A stretch of DNA of 64,000 nucleotides from Vibrio nereis NBRC 15637 (GCF_001591105.1 NZ_BCUD01000003.1:1-64000); one strand, 5' to 3'. Positions 1 to 10,107 are shown, counted from the first letter of the stretch. Notes: a model not told the origin generated them from the sequence alone. Translations and numbers: made by a program.

Positions 1-946
1 TTTCTACGGGATCGGCAAAGCTTTCTGGAGAAGGAATCGGAGCATCGACTGAAATTACCTGACCTGGGTTAGTCCCCCAAGTGACCTGCGGTTTAATGTC
101 CGCTGCGTTCAATGTTACAACCGCATCAAATTCAGCGTCATCGTCTGTTTTTAGTGTTTTCCAGTACTCTACGGCTGCATCAAAGTCAGAGCCTTTTGGT
201 GAGAACTTACGGTCTTTGATGTATTCGAACGTTGTTTCATCCGGTGCGATTAAACCTGCTTTAGCACCTAATTCGATCGCCATGTTACATACCGTCATAC
301 GACCTTCCATTGAAAGATCGCGGATGGCTTCACCACAGAACTCAACCACGTAACCGGTACCGCCAGCCGCCGTAGTTTCACCAATGATCGCTAGTACGAT
401 GTCTTTGGCGGTAATTCCCGGAGCCACTTTGCCTTTGACTTCGATCTTCATGGTTTTTGCACGAGCTTGTTTTAGCGTTTGAGTTGCCAATACGTGCTCA
501 ACTTCAGACGTACCGATACCGAAAGCCAGTGAGCCGAAGGCACCATGAGTCGCAGTATGTGAATCACCACAAACGATGGTCATACCAGGAAGGGTGATCC
601 CTAGCTCAGGACCCATAACGTGGACGATGCCTTGGTATTTGTGATTGATGTCGTAAAGGGTAACGCCAAACTCTTCACAGTTCTTAGACAGCGTTTCCAT
701 TTGGATACGCGCCATTTCACCAGAGGCATTAATATCTTTAGTGGTGGTCGATACGTTGTGGTCCATCGTGGCAAACGTCTTGTTCACCTGACGGACTTTA
801 CGCCCTTTTTCGCGCAGACCATCGAACGCCTGAGGCGAGGTCACCTCATGCACTAAGTGGCGGTCGATATATAGGATCGGGTTTTCCCCTTCGGCTGCTA
901 CGGCAACGTGTGCGTCGTAGACTTTTTCGTATAGTGTTTTGCCCAT
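1..946 (-). CDS. leuC: 3-isopropylmalate dehydratase large subunit, partial
   Basis: LeuC is the [4Fe-4S] aconitase-family large subunit that, with LeuD, isomerises 2-isopropylmalate to 3-isopropylmalate in leucine synthesis. The frame opens at an ATG (reverse complement of 944-946) with [15 protein letters not shown] and stays open to the left edge, so only about the first 315 residues are present and leuD is outside the window. Family landmarks are visible: an early [14 protein letters not shown] segment, TMDHNV, and the [13 protein letters not shown] segment around the first iron-sulfur region. An SD-like AGGAAG precedes the ATG. It is the third gene of leuABC(D), 134 bp after leuB, and should share the leu promoter and attenuator. 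Identification is secure; only the C-terminus is missing. Confidence 0.97.
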   Translation of the reverse strand, partial: MGKTLYEKVYDAHVAVAAEGENPILYIDRHLVHEVTSPQAFDGLREKGRKVRQVNKTFATMDHNVSTTTKDINASGEMARIQMETLSKNCEEFGVTLYDINHKYQGIVHVMGPELGITLPGMTIVCGDSHTATHGAFGSLAFGIGTSEVEHVLATQTLKQARAKTMKIEVKGKVAPGITAKDIVLAIIGETTAAGGTGYVVEFCGEAIRDLSMEGRMTVCNMAIELGAKAGLIAPDETTFEYIKDRKFSPKGSDFDAAVEYWKTLKTDDDAEFDAVVTLNAADIKPQVTWGTNPGQVISVDAPIPSPESFADPVE

Positions 947-1080
947 GATTGCTTCCTTTCCTCGTCGTCCTTATCACTAAAACGGTGTTTGCGGCGTTCT
1001 AGCACCAATGACTGAGAGTTAAGCCATTGGTTTGTATCGCACAGAGCGAGGGTTTGTATTTATTATGAATTTGGTCTGTA

Positions 1081-2181
<1,101 letters not shown>

Positions 2182-2233
2182 TTAATTCTAATTATTTAGA
2201 TGACTAGGGACGACTCACGTCCCTGGAGTCTGT

Positions 2234-3781
2234 CTATACTGTTGCGATTTTCTTTTGTTTGATCTCGGCAATCTGGTCGGCACGATGGATGCTGTTGATC
2301 ACGTGCAGTAGTGCTTGACCTGACGCCTCGACAATATCGGTAGAAACCCCAGTACCATGGTACTTACGGCCTTTATAGTTCGCGATAATATCTGCTTGGC
2401 CAAGACCGTCTTCACCTTCACCTTTTGCGGTTAGGTCAAACTTATCCAACACAATATCATAACCTGTCACGCGATAGATACATTGGTAAAGTGCATCAAC
2501 AGGACCATTGCCAACCGCTGCTTCACACTTCTCTTCGTCACCACATTGAATCTTGATGCTGGTTGTTGCCATCACGCTACCTGATTGAACGCTTAGGTAG
2601 TTCAATTTGTAGAAGTCGTCTTCTTCACGAAGGTTAGAGAAGTGCATCAATGCTTCTAGGTCGTAGTCGAACACTTGCCCTTTACGATCCGCCAGTTTCA
2701 AGAAGTCGGCGTACAATGCGTCTAGGTTGTATTCTTCCTCTTTATAACCCATCGCGTCCATGTGGCTCTTCACCGCGGCGCGGCCCGAACGGCTAGTTAG
2801 GTTTAGCGCTTGGTTCTTAAGGCCAATCGACTCAGGCGTCATGATTTCGTAAGTGTTTTTGTTCTTCAACATCCCATCTTGGTGGATACCTGAAGAGTGG
2901 CTAAAGGCGTTCGCGCCGACGATCGCTTTGTTGCTTTGGATCGGCATATTACATAGTTGGCTCACCAGCTTACTGGTGCGGTGGATCTCGTCATGTTTAA
3001 GGCCGGTATGAACGCCCAAAAACTCTTGGCGAGTCTTGATGATCATCGCGATTTCTTCTAGAGAGCAGTTGCCGGCACGTTCTCCGATACCATTGATCGT
3101 GCCTTCGATCTGGCGTGCACCTGCCTGGACTGCGGCGATAGAGTTGGCTACCGACATACCCAAGTCATCGTGGCAGTGAACCGAGATAATCGCTTTATCG
3201 ATGTTCGGGACACGGTTAAATAGTGTTTGGATAATACCGCCAAATTCACTTGGTACGGTGTAGCCAACGGTATCTGGAATGTTGACTGTGGTTGCACCCG
3301 CATTAATCGCCGCTTCGACCATACGACATAGGTTGTCGATTGGTGTACGGCCAGCATCTTCACAAGAGAACTCAACATCATCGGTGTAGTTACGCGCATG
3401 CTTTACTGCTTTTACCGCCATGTCGACTACGTCGTCGTAACTACGGCGCAGTTTGTCTTCTACGTGGATGGTGGAAGTCGCCAAGAAGGTGTGGATACGG
3501 AACTGATCGGCCACTTTTAGGGCTTCGGCGGCGGCATCGATGTCTTTCGCAACGGCACGCGAAAGAGCACAAATTCGGCTGTTTTTAATGTTTTTTGCGA
3601 TGGTTTGTACGGACTCGAAATCACCTGGAGAAGAGATAGGGAATCCCGCCTCGATCACATCAACGCCGAGCCTTTCAAGCGCATAGGCAATTTGCAGTTT
3701 CTCTTTAACCGTCAAGCTTGCTGACAACGCTTGTTCGCCATCACGCAATGTGGTGTCGAAAATAATGACCTGATCGTTCAT
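2234..3781 (-). CDS. leuA: 2-isopropylmalate synthase
   Basis: First committed enzyme of leucine synthesis, condensing acetyl-CoA with 2-oxoisovalerate. The ATG at 3779-3781 was preferred over one 30 bp further upstream because it gives the usual [17 protein letters not shown] start and has an AGGAAG-type SD; this yields 515 residues, the typical length. Visible landmarks: [10 protein letters not shown] (residues 8-17) of the HMGL catalytic domain, metal-binding [13 protein letters not shown], and SSGIHQDG at the end of the catalytic domain, followed by the regulatory LeuA dimer domain that senses leucine. It is the first structural gene after the leuL leader and attenuator. Confidence 0.98.
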   Translation of the reverse strand: MNDQVIIFDTTLRDGEQALSASLTVKEKLQIAYALERLGVDVIEAGFPISSPGDFESVQTIAKNIKNSRICALSRAVAKDIDAAAEALKVADQFRIHTFLATSTIHVEDKLRRSYDDVVDMAVKAVKHARNYTDDVEFSCEDAGRTPIDNLCRMVEAAINAGATTVNIPDTVGYTVPSEFGGIIQTLFNRVPNIDKAIISVHCHDDLGMSVANSIAAVQAGARQIEGTINGIGERAGNCSLEEIAMIIKTRQEFLGVHTGLKHDEIHRTSKLVSQLCNMPIQSNKAIVGANAFSHSSGIHQDGMLKNKNTYEIMTPESIGLKNQALNLTSRSGRAAVKSHMDAMGYKEEEYNLDALYADFLKLADRKGQVFDYDLEALMHFSNLREEDDFYKLNYLSVQSGSVMATTSIKIQCGDEEKCEAAVGNGPVDALYQCIYRVTGYDIVLDKFDLTAKGEGEDGLGQADIIANYKGRKYHGTGVSTDIVEASGQALLHVINSIHRADQIAEIKQKKIATV

Positions 3782-3849
3782 GTGTGCTTCCTTATTTGAT
3801 TTTTGATGCAATCTGCATCAGTTAATCGTTTACTTCCGGTATTTAGATA

Positions 3850-3878
3850 TAAAAAAACCCGCATCGGATGCGGGTTTT
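3850..3878 (-). terminator. leu operon attenuator (intrinsic terminator)
   Basis: On the minus strand a GC-rich hairpin, CCCGCATC-C-GATGCGGG (3858-3874), is followed by a run of seven T. It sits between the Leu-rich leader peptide and leuA, about 70 bp before the leuA start. That is the position of a transcription attenuator whose formation depends on ribosome movement through the leader Leu codons. The hairpin is seen directly; the attenuation role is inferred from the leader/terminator arrangement. Confidence 0.88.
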
Positions 3879-3914
3879 AGGAAATCTTGTTTGTGGTTAT
3901 TTTTCTTCCACAGC

Positions 3915-3977
3915 CTACCCGCGCGATGATGTCACGATAAGGAGGAGGCTCAGCAGAATAGAAAAATGAGTTGTCAT
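3915..3977 (-). CDS. leuL: leu operon leader peptide
   Basis: A 20-codon ORF on the minus strand begins MTTHFSILLSLLLIV and ends at TAG (3915-3917). Five of six consecutive codons after ATT are leucine (CTG CTG AGC CTC CTC CTT), the hallmark of a leucine attenuation peptide. It lies downstream of a good sigma-70 promoter and about 40 bp upstream of the attenuator hairpin, the same layout as enterobacterial leuL although the peptide sequence differs. Ribosome stalling at these codons under Leu-tRNA shortage would favour read-through into leuABCD. A longer overlapping 60-residue frame here is a shadow. Confidence 0.9.
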   Translation of the reverse strand: MTTHFSILLSLLLIVTSSRG

Positions 3978-4030
3978 TGTTATAGAAACCTATATCGGTG
4001 TTAAATAAACCACAAATTCGAGTTAACAAA

Positions 4031-4059
4031 TTAGTACCGCACTCTCTCTGGCGCGTCAA
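4031..4059 (-). promoter_or_regulatory. leu operon sigma-70 promoter
   Basis: Minus-strand TTGACG (4059-4054) is separated by exactly 17 bp from TACTAA (4036-4031). It lies about 55 bp upstream of the leuL ATG and is the only strong -35/-10 pair in the leader region. It begins about 20 bp after the stop codon of the upstream ABC-like gene, so the leu operon has its own promoter. Confidence 0.8.
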
Positions 4060-4078
4060 CCGTAAAAACAGAAAAGGG

Positions 4079-5680
4079 CTACTTTTTTTCCATCGCCGTG
4101 AAAAAGCCAGGTTCAGTATGTTCAGTTTTTATTGACTTTAGTTCTTTTATATCAATGTCTTGTAGCCTTTCCGAAAGATGGCTGGATACATGACCGACAA
4201 CCAGTAAAGTAAATCGGACCTTCTCTTGCCAAATTAACACTTTATCCATCAGCTCTGAGTTTGCGCAGATATCGGGATGAGAAATAATAAGTAACCCAGG
4301 CTGTCGAAGTAGGGCTTGTATCACGAGTAATCGAGCATACTGTAATGAGGGCAGGTTGCGTCCTAGCTCACTAATTGTTTCGTTGAGATGTTCTTCTGAT
4401 AATTCAAAATGCGCTAAAAGAGAGTGCAAAAAGTTCAGGTTCTCTTCTGATACTCTCAAGTTAGATTTCATAGTGCCCCTAAGTAGGTAGCTCGCTCGGC
4501 TAAGTGTGATTATGCTTTTGTTTACACTTTGCCTAGAAAGCCAGTCTAGTCTTCGCCCCGAAACTGTGACTCGGCCAGAAATAGGCAACTGATGCTTAGA
4601 GAGAATCTCAACCAATCGTTCAGATGGCTCACTGATTGGGATATGGATAGCAGAGCCAGGAGCTATAGACTGACTGATTGGTGCAGAATCTTCCGTTAGC
4701 TGGACTCTTTTTAGCTGAATAGCATGGCTGTACTTGGAGGTGAGTTTGGTTTCTTTGGCTGGTTTTCTTGGCGCTGCGTTATTGAGTGCCAATTCAAGGC
4801 GAAGCTTGGCGGCATAAAACGTGATGGCGTAAACCCAGCTGGTATTGAGCTGTTTGAGCGAGTTAAAAAGCAGCCCAAGAGTGAGCATTACCACTGCTAA
4901 CTCTTGGTTGGGGAGGGTATTTTCCCATAAGAACAGCACCAGTACACAGAGAGTCATCACTTGCGAGATGAGATGGCTGAAATGCTTCGAAGCCGCAGTC
5001 AAAAATGCTTGTGTTACTGAGCTATTTGCTAGCCTATCGTTGTGACGAGCCAAGCGTCTGGTTTCTCGGTTGAGTAAATTGAACTGGTTAACGGTTTGGC
5101 TGGCGATAATGCTTTCACCCAAAAAACCACTCAATCTTCCGCGATCTCGACGGATTTCCAGTGCAATTTGATACATTTTTGGAGTTAAGGTCGCCATAGA
5201 CAATAGGTAAATAATGCTAAAACCCGTAGCCAACCATCCGATTTTTCCCCAGTGTAGGCACAAAAAGACAGTTAACCCTATAGCTGAAATCGAATGGATG
5301 GTCAGCTTTGGTATCCCAATCGATGCCCAATTTTTTATCTGATTACTGTCGGTAATCATTCGGCTCATGACGACCCCGACGCGTTTGGGGGCTAAGTAGC
5401 TTGGTGCTCCGACGAGCCCTTGGTATAGCTGGCAACGAATCGCTTTAACATAATTTTGCCCTAACCTCTCCGCGCAGTATGCTTCTAGCACGGAAAGAGC
5501 AAACACCAAAATACCGATAGCCACGAACCCGAATACAAGATGAGTAAACGAGCTCGATTGCCAAAGCGTTTTCAATAGCAGCACACCGGTAATGTTGGCG
5601 ATAGCAATACTGACCCCGACACCAATAAGAGTCAGAAGCCAGTATTGGCGGCTACCAGAAAATATTGGAACTAATTTCAT
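4079..5680 (-). CDS. ABC half-transporter-like protein with degenerate ATPase domain
   Basis: A 533-residue protein laid out like an ABC exporter half-transporter: hydrophobic segments near residues 14-36, 47-67, 131-165 and 241-285 (type-I exporter-like membrane domain), then an NBD-like C-terminal part from about 318. The NBD keeps its overall pattern, but ATP motifs are absent: IPISEPSERL (347-356) replaces Walker A, LSRASYLL (393-400) replaces the Q-loop, NLPSLQYA (442-449) replaces LSGGQ, and LIISHPD (464-470) replaces Walker B. Only the H-loop histidine in GHVSSHLSE (H497) persists. The frame is intact, so this is not a simple pseudogene. Its start overlaps the P-loop NTPase stop by 4 bp, implying translational coupling. 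Substrate unknown. Confidence 0.8.
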   Translation of the reverse strand: MKLVPIFSGSRQYWLLTLIGVGVSIAIANITGVLLLKTLWQSSSFTHLVFGFVAIGILVFALSVLEAYCAERLGQNYVKAIRCQLYQGLVGAPSYLAPKRVGVVMSRMITDSNQIKNWASIGIPKLTIHSISAIGLTVFLCLHWGKIGWLATGFSIIYLLSMATLTPKMYQIALEIRRDRGRLSGFLGESIIASQTVNQFNLLNRETRRLARHNDRLANSSVTQAFLTAASKHFSHLISQVMTLCVLVLFLWENTLPNQELAVVMLTLGLLFNSLKQLNTSWVYAITFYAAKLRLELALNNAAPRKPAKETKLTSKYSHAIQLKRVQLTEDSAPISQSIAPGSAIHIPISEPSERLVEILSKHQLPISGRVTVSGRRLDWLSRQSVNKSIITLSRASYLLRGTMKSNLRVSEENLNFLHSLLAHFELSEEHLNETISELGRNLPSLQYARLLVIQALLRQPGLLIISHPDICANSELMDKVLIWQEKVRFTLLVVGHVSSHLSERLQDIDIKELKSIKTEHTEPGFFTAMEKK

Positions 5681-6732
5681 GCTGTCGCGCTAAAAGTTTG
5701 GCAAGTTGATAGGAGTGATTTAGCGGTATCGGCGTTAACGAGATCTTCAAGATCCAGGATTGGAAGCTGTACTTGAGTGGCGGCTTCACGCGCCGCAAGT
5801 GGTGAGCAGCAGATCATGCCGCTAATGGCGGGAACATGGTAACCCTCGCTCTTTAACCAAAGCGCCCCTGACGTCGCGCCTAATGATTCTCTGGCCGTAA
5901 ACACCACGTTGTTAAACTGTGATTTGTATTCTGGGTCTTGCAGAAGGGCGCGAGTTTCCTGCTGATAGACACCGTCTGCGATTTCTACCACGATGGCATC
6001 ACAGCCTTGGTTGATAAGGGTTTGGGAGAGCTTTTTCACAATATTCATTAGCTCTGCCTGATCCACTTTGAACGAGGTAGGAAATCCAGCATCGGTAAAA
6101 TCTACGGCACATATTGCGCCAGCATCTTGCATTAGCCATAAGTCACCGCCCGCGCCAGTGCCAGTCACTTTCATTGCACCCACTTTATAACCCGCTTTGG
6201 TTAAACCGTGAATAATGTGCGCCGCAGTCGTGGTTTTGCCCGCGTTCATTGACGTTCCGACTACGGTGACATTTGGCACGTTTGGTACCGAAAGAGCTTT
6301 AGGTACAGAATAGTCTGAAAGGTTAATGACCTTGCCATTTTTATCGGCAACTAACCCTATCGGCGTAATTTCAGTAGGAAACTCAATTTTAGCGTGCCAA
6401 GACAGTGCTTTTGCCGCAATCCCCCCAGCAGCTACCATATGACATGGCGACAAATCTTCAGGGATTACGGCTTCAAACTGGTCGGGAGCATAACGGTTGC
6501 CATAGGCCAAAATCACTTCATCCCCTTCAAACAGCTTTGCCTTACGTCCGTCTACTCGTTCAGTACGAGTGTGGTGCCCAATCAAACTGACTTTAGCCAA
6601 GATAAGATCGCCTGCTCTTGGTGTGTAACTTAAATCTTCAATGAGGTTCTCCATCGATTCTTTGGTGACTCGGCGAGTAACAAAGGATTGTTTGGCGGCC
6701 AGAAGACGTGTCTTAGAAGTTGTCATGTTCAT
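5677..6732 (-). CDS. P-loop NTPase, DUF1611/MobB-like
   Basis: A 351-residue soluble protein with a clear Walker A, GTSMNAGKTT (159-168), in a dethiobiotin synthetase/MobB-like context (VVGTSMNAGKTTTAAHI), followed by MKVTGTGAGGD and VVEIADGVYQQE, which resemble switch or Walker B-like segments of that fold. The N-terminal 150 residues (PRAGDLILAKV...YGNRYAPDQFEAV) look like a separate beta-rich domain that I cannot assign. No signal peptide or membrane segment. The ATG overlaps no upstream gene; the stop overlaps the next ORF (ABC-like) as ATGA. It could supply the ATPase activity that the ABC-like partner lacks, but this is inference. The biochemical role is unknown. Confidence 0.75.
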   Translation of the reverse strand: MNMTTSKTRLLAAKQSFVTRRVTKESMENLIEDLSYTPRAGDLILAKVSLIGHHTRTERVDGRKAKLFEGDEVILAYGNRYAPDQFEAVIPEDLSPCHMVAAGGIAAKALSWHAKIEFPTEITPIGLVADKNGKVINLSDYSVPKALSVPNVPNVTVVGTSMNAGKTTTAAHIIHGLTKAGYKVGAMKVTGTGAGGDLWLMQDAGAICAVDFTDAGFPTSFKVDQAELMNIVKKLSQTLINQGCDAIVVEIADGVYQQETRALLQDPEYKSQFNNVVFTARESLGATSGALWLKSEGYHVPAISGMICCSPLAAREAATQVQLPILDLEDLVNADTAKSLLSTCQTFSATA

Positions 6733-6815
6733 GATTTGTTTCCTTTTTTAATGTGCGGTTTGTTTGAACGATTACATTCTAAGACGGTTGTGCTGACGGA
6801 AAGCTGATAGGGTTT

Positions 6816-6833
6816 GTAAGGTGATCGTAAGGT
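6816..6833 (+). promoter_or_regulatory. 11-bp-period direct repeat, probable OmpR-family operator
   Basis: GTAAGGT occurs twice with a 4-bp spacer (GTAAGGT-GATC-GTAAGGT), so starts are 11 bp apart. That is one helical turn, the spacing used by OmpR/PhoB-family dimers. It sits about 50 bp upstream of the PepSY-like gene, around the expected -35 of a promoter whose -10 would be the T/A-rich stretch near 6843-6851. The nearby response regulator is the obvious candidate ligand (inference). Confidence 0.55.
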
Positions 6834-6881
6834 TTCTAATGCTATTTTTATCCTGAGTTTTTCTGCCCCAAAGGTTGTCAC

Positions 6882-7280
6882 TTGCGTCGAATTTATTCTC
6901 TCTTGTTTGTATGGCTATGTAGTGTGCTGTTGCTGTTTTCAGGCATGGCACAGGCTAGTTGCAGTGATAAACCATCGGCAGCCACCTTTTTTAAGTTTAT
7001 GAAAGAGGTGAAAAAAAATGCACATCAACGAGGAGATACGTTACTGAAAGCTTCGGCGATAAATAAGGAATGCAAACCCGTCTTTGAACTGAAGATATTG
7101 GATGCGCACGGCAGGGTGATAAATCGTTATTACGATGCCGTCACGTACAAAGAGCTGTATAAGCCTAAACCCATTTTAAATAACAATGATCGTGATAAAT
7201 CGGACTCTTCGTCTGGCGGAGGTCGCTCTTCTTCGCGGGATGACGATGACGACGATGATAATGACGACGATGATGATTAG
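6882..7280 (+). CDS. PepSY-like exported protein with poly-Asp tail
   Basis: A 132-residue protein with a Sec signal peptide (MRRIYS... then a hydrophobic core ending at MAQA-S, about residues 1-26). A small domain contains FELKILDAHGRVINRYYDAVTYKEL, which resembles one PepSY repeat. The tail is low complexity: Ser/Gly/Arg-rich, then 17 Asp/Asn residues at the extreme C-terminus (D-rich, net very acidic). It is the first gene of an apparent operon with the response regulator (17 bp gap), kinase and lipoprotein. PepSY-type genes often precede PhoP/QseB-like two-component genes; the acidic tail could bind divalent or cationic ligands (inference). Function unproven. Confidence 0.75.
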   Translation: MRRIYSLLFVWLCSVLLLFSGMAQASCSDKPSAATFFKFMKEVKKNAHQRGDTLLKASAINKECKPVFELKILDAHGRVINRYYDAVTYKELYKPKPILNNNDRDKSDSSSGGGRSSSRDDDDDDDNDDDDD

Positions 7281-7297
7281 TCAGTTGAGATCTTAGG

Positions 7298-7960
7298 ATG
7301 AGAGCACTAGTAGTTGAAGATAACGTTCAAGCCGCGGAGCAAATATCCCGCGCACTAAGTAGCCATGGGTTCGCAGTCGATTTAACCCATGATGGCAACG
7401 AGGCTTGGTTTCAGGGAGATACAGAGGAATATGATATTGCCATTTTAGACTTGGGCCTCCCAGGCAAAGATGGTTTAAGTGTATTAACCGAGTGGAGGAG
7501 AGCTGGGAATAAGATGCCTGTCATTATTCTTACCGCGCGCGATACGTGGAGAGAAAAAGTCACAGGCCTGAGAACGGGTGCGGATGACTATTTAGTCAAA
7601 CCTTTCGAAATGGAGGAGTTGCTTGCGCGTGTGGAAGCCCTCGTCCGGCGCTCAAATGGTCACGCAAGTACCATCTTGACCTGTGGAGAGCTTGAGCTGG
7701 ACTCTACTTCTCAGCGTGTATCGCTATCGGGTGTACACCTTGATTTAACCTCATTGGAGTATCGATTGGTTTCGTATTTGATCAACCGCCCAGGTGAAGT
7801 GATTTCTAAAGCCACGCTCACCGAGCACCTTTATCAAATGGATTATGAGCATAATTCCAATGTTATTGAAGTGCTGGTTAACCGCGTACGAAAAAAAATG
7901 GGGACACAACATATTCAAACTCGCCGAGGTCAAGGGTATCAGTTGCATGAGCGTGGCTAG
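7298..7960 (+). CDS. OmpR/PhoP-QseB-family response regulator
   Basis: A 220-residue two-domain regulator. The receiver domain has the acidic pocket VVEDN near residue 5-9, phospho-acceptor Asp in AILDLGLPG (about residue 51), Thr in ILTARD, and Lys in LVKPF. It is followed by a winged-helix trans_reg_C domain ending in VNRVRKKMGTQHIQTRRGQGYQL. It is closest in style to the PhoP/QseB branch. The stop codon overlaps the downstream kinase start by 14 bp, so the two are translationally coupled. The 11-bp-period repeat upstream of the cluster is a plausible autoregulatory site. Specific regulon unknown. Confidence 0.92.
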   Translation: MRALVVEDNVQAAEQISRALSSHGFAVDLTHDGNEAWFQGDTEEYDIAILDLGLPGKDGLSVLTEWRRAGNKMPVIILTARDTWREKVTGLRTGADDYLVKPFEMEELLARVEALVRRSNGHASTILTCGELELDSTSQRVSLSGVHLDLTSLEYRLVSYLINRPGEVISKATLTEHLYQMDYEHNSNVIEVLVNRVRKKMGTQHIQTRRGQGYQLHERG

Positions 7961-9323
7961 TGTGAATTTGACAAAAAGGAACTCGTTGCTTCGTCGCGTT
8001 ATTCGAACTGGTGTTGGGTGGTATTTGCTCGCGATACTTAATGTGGGTGCGCTGCTGATGTACATGTTTGAACAACATATTGAGCAGCGCTTTGATGACG
8101 TTTTACGCAATCAGCTTTATGACATGGTGGCTGCTGTTGAGGTTCGTTCAGGTGGTCAGGTGATTATGGGCTCTTCATCCAGTAACCCTGTGTTTAGCCA
8201 GCCTTTGTCCGGGTGGTATTGGCAAGTGATAGATCACAACAACCAAGTGCTATTCCAGTCGGACTCGCTTTACAGTGAGCAACCTCTCCCGCTGGTGGAG
8301 CATGATGAAGGATATAATTTCCATCACATCGAAATAATGGGGCCAGTACAAGAACTCAGAATGGGGATCCAAACCGTGGAATTCTCACGGGAGGACATGC
8401 ACTTGCAGTTTGTGGTCTCGGGGCCAGTGAACGACATTACAAAAGATGTATATGCGTTTGGCCAGTTATTGTTTTTTGTTCTATTGATCTTAGTACTTGC
8501 AGTGATGGTTTCGATTTGGAATCAAGTTCGCCAAGTGCTCAGACCGGTAAAACAGCTAGAAGATAATATTGCTGCGATACGTCGTGGAGAAAAGACAGAA
8601 ATCGACGCAGATTTACCGCAGGAACTACAGAACTTTGGTGAGGAGATCAACCTCTTACTCGCTCACAATACGGCGATTCTTGAACGTTCTCGTTTGCAGG
8701 CGGCCAACCTGGCTCATGCGTTGAAAAATCCGATTTCAGTACTTAGGCACGAGATGGAAAACCTCAGTGATAGCTCGGCGAGCGTGATGAGTGAACAGCT
8801 CAACAGATTAGCTCAAAACGCGCAAACACATCTAGCGCGGGCAAGATTGGCAGGCTCGATGAATCAGTTGGCGGCGCAAACCAATGTATCTGAAAGCGTT
8901 AGTGACATCCTCTTTTCTATGGAACTCTTGTATAAGCAAAAACAGTTACAGCTGGGTTTTCGTTGCCATGCAGGGATCTATTTTCGTGGCGACCAGCATG
9001 ACTTAGAAGAAGTACTTGGTAATGTCATTGACAATGCCTGTAAGTGGGCGAGAAACCGAGTTCAAGTCAATGTTGAGCTGAAAGATAAGCGCATTTCGAT
9101 TGCTATAGAGGATGATGGCGTGGGGATCCCCGAAGCCAAGCGCGAGCATGTATTTAAACCAGGACGTCGTTTAGACGAGACAACGGAAGGGTCGGGGCTG
9201 GGGCTCAATATCGTACAGGATGTCGTGATGCTCTACGGGGGGAACGTCGGTGTTGAATTATCAAAGTTGGGAGGGGCAAAAGTGTATTTGGAACTGCCAG
9301 GAGGAATAAACGATGCAGTTTAA
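7947..9323 (+). CDS. Sensor histidine kinase (PhoQ/QseC-like)
   Basis: Membrane kinase partner of the preceding regulator. I chose ATG 7947 (MSVASVNLTKRN), which overlaps the regulator stop, rather than the longer frame from 7845 that would lie inside the regulator. The 458-residue product has a first TM near residues 20-40, a periplasmic sensor of about 120 residues, a second TM (LLFFVLLILVLAVMVSI), a HAMP-like linker, the H-box AHALKNPISVL, the N-box NVIDNACKWA, and G-boxes EDDGVGIPE and GSGLGLNIVQ. All catalytic motifs are intact. It ends overlapping the lipoprotein start by 11 bp. The signal sensed is unknown. Confidence 0.9.
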   Translation: MSVASVNLTKRNSLLRRVIRTGVGWYLLAILNVGALLMYMFEQHIEQRFDDVLRNQLYDMVAAVEVRSGGQVIMGSSSSNPVFSQPLSGWYWQVIDHNNQVLFQSDSLYSEQPLPLVEHDEGYNFHHIEIMGPVQELRMGIQTVEFSREDMHLQFVVSGPVNDITKDVYAFGQLLFFVLLILVLAVMVSIWNQVRQVLRPVKQLEDNIAAIRRGEKTEIDADLPQELQNFGEEINLLLAHNTAILERSRLQAANLAHALKNPISVLRHEMENLSDSSASVMSEQLNRLAQNAQTHLARARLAGSMNQLAAQTNVSESVSDILFSMELLYKQKQLQLGFRCHAGIYFRGDQHDLEEVLGNVIDNACKWARNRVQVNVELKDKRISIAIEDDGVGIPEAKREHVFKPGRRLDETTEGSGLGLNIVQDVVMLYGGNVGVELSKLGGAKVYLELPGGINDAV

Positions 9324-10107
9324 ATCTCAGGCGCTATTGTTATCTTGTTTTGCTTTAAGCGGTTGCCAGCTACTGCAAGGATCAAAGATTGAGGCCATTT
9401 CCAATGAAGTGATGCTCTCCCACGCGCGAAAAGTACAACGTATTAGTGATGACATTGATTTGTTTTTCAGCCAGCAAGAGCGCGACAAGATGTTGAAGCA
9501 ACTTGTTCAAGGGCTAGAAAACCAGAACAGTACCCGATTAAAAGGCAAAGACAGGCGGACGGCGGCAAGGTGGGTGATAGAGTTAGAACCAACCGAGTGG
9601 CTTGCTATCGACGTTCAGCGACAATCTGTTGCTCAGGTCGATGAGCAACAGGACTTTGAGTTTATGGATGTACCGTATCGCGCAACCACCACGCTAAATA
9701 TTCGCCACCGACCTTCGGCGTCGGGGGCGAAACTTGGGGCACTTAGCAGAGGGGATGTTTTTAATGTTATTGCCAAAGTCTCTGAGAAACCTTGGTATTT
9801 AGTGACTCAAAATGGAGTCATTAAAGGGTATGTGCACAGCAAATATGTGGCGTCCAACATTTCTTACCGCGATCTGTTATCGACTCAGCCCAATCCTTTA
9901 ACAACGCCGAAATACCTCATTCAACCAGACGCTGGTGCGAATAGACAAAAGGTGAATAAAAAAATCACTGGTATCTTTACGTGCCGCCAATTCCAATATT
10001 TCTTTTCAAAGCTTGGAAGCACACAGCAGGGAGTGTATACCGCGTGCCGCAAGCAAAAAGAAACGTGGTATATCGAACCGACGGCCGCTCGTTCTAAATA
10101 CGGTTAA
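9313..10107 (+). CDS. SH3-domain lipoprotein
   Basis: A 264-residue protein whose N-terminus (MQFKSQALLLSCFALSGC) is a lipoprotein signal with lipobox LSGC, so it is probably lipid-anchored in the envelope. The middle contains a bacterial SH3-type segment (ATTTLNIRHRPSASGAKLG...GDVFNVIAKV...WYLVTQNGVIKGYVHSKYV), the usual cell-wall/ligand-binding beta barrel. The C-terminal about 60 residues contain Cys and basic residues and are not assignable. It is translationally coupled to the sensor kinase (11-bp overlap), implying it belongs to the same response or modulates sensing. Specific function unknown. Confidence 0.78.
   Translation: MQFKSQALLLSCFALSGCQLLQGSKIEAISNEVMLSHARKVQRISDDIDLFFSQQERDKMLKQLVQGLENQNSTRLKGKDRRTAARWVIELEPTEWLAIDVQRQSVAQVDEQQDFEFMDVPYRATTTLNIRHRPSASGAKLGALSRGDVFNVIAKVSEKPWYLVTQNGVIKGYVHSKYVASNISYRDLLSTQPNPLTTPKYLIQPDAGANRQKVNKKITGIFTCRQFQYFFSKLGSTQQGVYTACRKQKETWYIEPTAARSKYG

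Noticed and set aside
81..353. Plus-strand 90-residue frame opposite leuC
   Set aside because: Fully inside the conserved minus-strand leuC frame and has no family features; shadow.
3877..4059. 60-residue minus-strand frame spanning the leu leader
   Set aside because: It overlaps the promoter, the leuL ORF and the attenuator region in a different frame and has no recognisable features; the Leu-rich 20-codon leader in the other frame is the meaningful one.
7200..7280. Poly-Asp tail as a possible frameshift artefact
   Set aside because: Codons GAT/GAC are mixed, the frame ends normally at TAG, and the response regulator follows at 17 bp, so the acidic tail looks genuine.
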